Shown in pieces: positions 32,800 through 34,768 of a stretch of DNA of 34,768 bases; within the stretch, counting starts at the first letter, position 1, and each line of letters starts with the position of its first letter. A program made the position numbers and the translations under genes. The notes under the pieces are model-generated. The model was not told the origin of the DNA, searched no databases, and was given only the letters and a program-made list of their open reading frames with translations. The stretch is from Bacillota bacterium (lineage in GTDB: Bacteria > Bacillota > Limnochordia > Darwinibacteriales > DTU012): NCBI GenBank assembly GCA_012520795.1, contig JAAYNP010000067.1, forward strand, positions 1 through 34,768, written 5' to 3'.

Positions 32800-34086
32800 C
32801 TAGCTTCCGCTTTTGGTCAAAGCCTGATCCAGATCGGCGATCAAATCCTCCGCATCTTCAATGCCGATGGACAAACGGATCATATCCGGTGTCACGCCGG
32901 TGGCCCGCTGTTCCGCTTCCGACAGCTGCGCATGGGTTGTGCTGGCCGGCTGAATGACCAAGGACTTGGTATCCCCCACATTGGCCAAGAAGGAGAAGAG
33001 CTCCAAGTTTTCCACAAACTTCTTCCCCGACTCCAACCCGCCCTTGATGCCAAAGGAGAAAATGGAACCGGCACCCTTCGGCAGGTATTTTTGGGCCAAA
33101 TCATAATACTTGCTGCCTTCAAGGCTGGGGTACTTCACCCAGGCAACATTGGGATGGCCGCACAAGAACTCGGCGATCTTTTTGGCATTGGCCACATGCT
33201 TCTCCATCCTCAGAGAAAGGGTTTCTAAACCTTGGATAAACAAAAAAGCATTGAAAGGGCTTAAGCAGGCTCCTGTATCCCGCAAAAGCTGTGCCCTGGC
33301 CTTGACAATATACGCAGCCCTCCCGAAGGATTCGGTGTAGCGAAGCCCATGGTAAGAGGGATCCGGTTCAGTAAGCCCCGGGTATTTGCCGCTTGATTCC
33401 CAGTCGAAATTTCCGGAATCGACAAGCGCACCGCCGATTGAAGTACCGTGGCCGCCAATGTATTTGGTGGCAGAATGTACAACTAGATCAGCGCCGTGTT
33501 CAATTGGGCGGCACAAATAAGGTGTGGCAAAGGTATTGTCCACAATCAGGGGGATGTTGTGCGCATGGGCGGCTTCCGCCACCGCCTGAAGGTCAACAAC
33601 ATTCGCTTCAGGATTGCCGATGGTCTCCACAAACACAGCTTTTGTCCTATCAGTGATTGCGTCGGCGAAGTTGCCCGAATCATCCGGATCAACAAAAACT
33701 GTTTTGATCCCAAGTTTGGCCAGGGTGGCAGCAAACAGGTTATATGTACCGCCGTAGATGGTGCTGGCGGAGACAATCTCATCACCGCAGCTGGCGATAT
33801 TCAAAACCGCATACAGGATGGCTGCGGAACCGGAGGCCGCAGCCAATGCCCCTACTCCCCCTTCCAGCAGAGCCATTCTCTTTTCAAAGACATCGATGGT
33901 GGGATTCGAAATTCTGGTATAGATATCGCCCGGTTCTTCCAAAGCAAACAGCCTGGCGGCATGATCTGCGTCTTGAAAGACGTAGGAAGTCGTCTGGTAG
34001 ATCGGCACTGCCCGGGATCCGGTGGTTGGATCGGGAGCGGCGCCTCCGTGTACCTGCAGTGTGTCAAATCCAAGGTTCTTTTTCAT
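32800..34086 (-). CDS. metY: O-acetylhomoserine sulfhydrylase (PLP)
   Basis: This 428-residue cystathionine-gamma-synthase-family enzyme replaces the acetyl group of O-acetylhomoserine with sulfide to give homocysteine. The PLP Lys208 is in [15 protein letters not shown]; the cofactor Asp is in [22 protein letters not shown] is the family N-terminal active-site strand; and [18 protein letters not shown] is the usual C-terminus. The length and the [15 protein letters not shown] start identify the MetY subgroup. ATG 34086 follows AAAGGAGG; the frame to 34185 runs into the riboswitch and is not coding. It is first in the metY-metA unit. Confidence 0.95.
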   Translation of the reverse strand: MKKNLGFDTLQVHGGAAPDPTTGSRAVPIYQTTSYVFQDADHAARLFALEEPGDIYTRISNPTIDVFEKRMALLEGGVGALAAASGSAAILYAVLNIASCGDEIVSASTIYGGTYNLFAATLAKLGIKTVFVDPDDSGNFADAITDRTKAVFVETIGNPEANVVDLQAVAEAAHAHNIPLIVDNTFATPYLCRPIEHGADLVVHSATKYIGGHGTSIGGALVDSGNFDWESSGKYPGLTEPDPSYHGLRYTESFGRAAYIVKARAQLLRDTGACLSPFNAFLFIQGLETLSLRMEKHVANAKKIAEFLCGHPNVAWVKYPSLEGSKYYDLAQKYLPKGAGSIFSFGIKGGLESGKKFVENLELFSFLANVGDTKSLVIQPASTTHAQLSEAEQRATGVTPDMIRLSIGIEDAEDLIADLDQALTKSGS

Positions 34087-34120
34087 GATGTTCCTCCTTT
34101 GATGCGAGATATGGGGTAAA

Positions 34121-34148
34121 CAAAAAGCCTCTCCTTGGATGGAGAGGC
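34121..34148 (-). terminator. SAM riboswitch terminator
   Basis: GCCTCTCC and GGAGAGGC form an 8-bp stem with a 4-nt loop followed by a U-run, directly upstream of the metY SD. Confidence 0.92.
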
Positions 34149-34282
34149 ATCTGGTAATCGGTTTTCGCCACCTCTCATCTTCCAAAGCGACATGGCTTTG
34201 CTGGAATTGGCACCTTCTCAGTCAAAAGACCGCCGGTTGCCGGGCGTCATCGGGCCAGTCCCTCAGCCTCTCTGGATAAGAG
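34121..34282 (-). ncRNA. SAM-I riboswitch (S box) of metY-metA
   Basis: Minus-strand reading: P1 CTCTTATC (34282-34275) pairs with GATGAGAG (34179-34172). Inside are the conserved AGAGAGGCTGAGGGACTGGC, the GATGACGCCCGGCAACC block and a GGTGCCAATTCC segment, all S-box hallmarks. The 3' terminator GCCTCTCC...GGAGAGGC followed by five U lies at 34121-34148. High SAM should terminate transcription. Confidence 0.96.
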
Positions 34283-34310
34283 TATTCAATATTTGGTTTA
34301 TTTAAGCCAA

Positions 34311-34339
34311 ATAGTAGCACAGGCTGCAGATAAAGGCAA
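34311..34339 (-). promoter_or_regulatory. metY-metA promoter
   Basis: TTGCCT (34339-34334) and TACTAT (34316-34311), 17 nt apart, place the transcript start about 20-25 nt before riboswitch P1. Confidence 0.75.
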
Positions 34340-34414
34340 GTTTAGTTTTTGTAAATTTTATCTGAAATATGGATCTATATAAGTAATCACAAATTCAGAT
34401 TAAGTCTATATAAT

Positions 34415-34495
34415 GGTGTAAAAAGAAGTTGAGCCAAGGCTCATACCTCGGTAAAATATAGTTGCTAACAAATACAAAACCGAGGAGGATGAACC
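34415..34495. mobile_element. Putative left end and leader of IS256-family element
   Basis: From about 34415, GGTGTAAAAAGAAGTTGAGCC resembles an IS256-family terminal end. A GAGCC-AA-GGCTC palindrome (34431-34442) follows. CCTCGGT (34446-34452) and ACCGAGG (34479-34485) are exact inverted repeats, the latter merging into the AGGAGG SD. The exact IS boundary cannot be fixed without its right end. Confidence 0.5.
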
Positions 34496-34768
34496 ATGGC
34501 TCAGTTTAATATTACTATAACCGAAGAACTTTTGCACGGATTATTTTTATCAAATGGGAAGGAAGTATTTTCCAAAATGTTGGAGAAAATCTTCAACCAG
34601 ATACTTTTAGCTCAATCTACAGAGCAAATAGGTGCTGAACCCTATGAGCGCACTGAAGAAAGAACCGTATACCGCAATGGCTTCTACGATCGAGGGCTTA
34701 CAACCCGGGTGGGAACGCTAGATTTACGTGTCCCCCGTCACCGTGACGGCAACAAATTTAGCACCGAA
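34496..34768 (+). CDS. IS256-family transposase, N-terminal part
   Basis: The open frame from ATG 34496 runs off the right edge (91 codons). It reads AQFNITITEELLHGLF, EQIGAEPYERTEERTVYRNG and YDRGLTTRVGTLDLRVPRHRDG, the standard mutator/IS256 transposase N-terminus (the YERTxxRxxYRNGxxxRxLxTRVG block). The DDE catalytic residues lie beyond the window. GAGGAGG gives a good SD 6 nt before ATG. Confidence 0.9.
   Translation, partial: MAQFNITITEELLHGLFLSNGKEVFSKMLEKIFNQILLAQSTEQIGAEPYERTEERTVYRNGFYDRGLTTRVGTLDLRVPRHRDGNKFSTE

Overview
The window reads as chromosomal DNA of a Gram-positive Bacillota, most likely Clostridia-like. The support is strong purine-rich Shine-Dalgarno (SD) sites with frequent GTG/TTG starts, a tryptophan T-box, a SAM-I (S-box) riboswitch, and many small accessory genes (GNATs, Nudix, GrpB, DUF3795) typical of that group. 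I cannot name the species. Almost everything is on the minus strand; the exceptions are an AraC-kinase fusion, one small membrane protein and an IS256-type transposase cut by the right edge.

Layout. 1-5.3 kb: an accessory cluster rich in GNAT acetyltransferases, including a frameshifted paralogue at the left edge and a C-terminal GNAT remnant, plus an isoprenylcysteine-methyltransferase-like membrane enzyme, a uracil-DNA-glycosylase-family protein, GrpB, Nudix and DUF3795 proteins. 5.3-12.3 kb: a complete trpEGDCFBA operon, with a sigma-A-type promoter and a T-box leader whose antiterminator/terminator part is duplicated. The TrpG subunit has lost all three catalytic residues of the glutaminase triad. 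12.4-18.9 kb: a tautomerase, a small membrane protein, decayed GNAT and methyltransferase relics, an AraC-APH fusion convergent with an MFS transporter, a cyclase-family hydrolase, a truncated nucleosidase, another GNAT and two weak ORFs. 18.9-23.1 kb: an HNH endonuclease, a DUF4097 lipoprotein, an acidic coiled-coil protein and a MarR-alpha/beta hydrolase pair. 23.2-25.6 kb: a GNAT-like plus ATP-grasp two-gene unit. 25.7-30.8 kb: a TetR-controlled ABC-2 exporter operon ending in a large secreted beta-helix protein. 30.8-31.7 kb: a decayed lipoprotein gene whose middle part is inverted in place. 31.8-34.3 kb: a SAM-riboswitch-controlled metY-metA unit for methionine. 34.4 kb to the end: the left part of an IS256-family element.

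How the genes work together. The trp operon encodes chorismate-to-tryptophan synthesis and is gated by uncharged tRNA-Trp. The met pair makes O-acetylhomoserine and sulfhydrylates it, gated by SAM. The TetR/ABC/secreted-protein set looks like an autoregulated export unit. The most unusual features are the catalytically dead TrpG in an otherwise intact operon, the partly duplicated T-box, and the inverted core of the lipoprotein pseudogene. I saw no CRISPR array, rRNA or tRNA.
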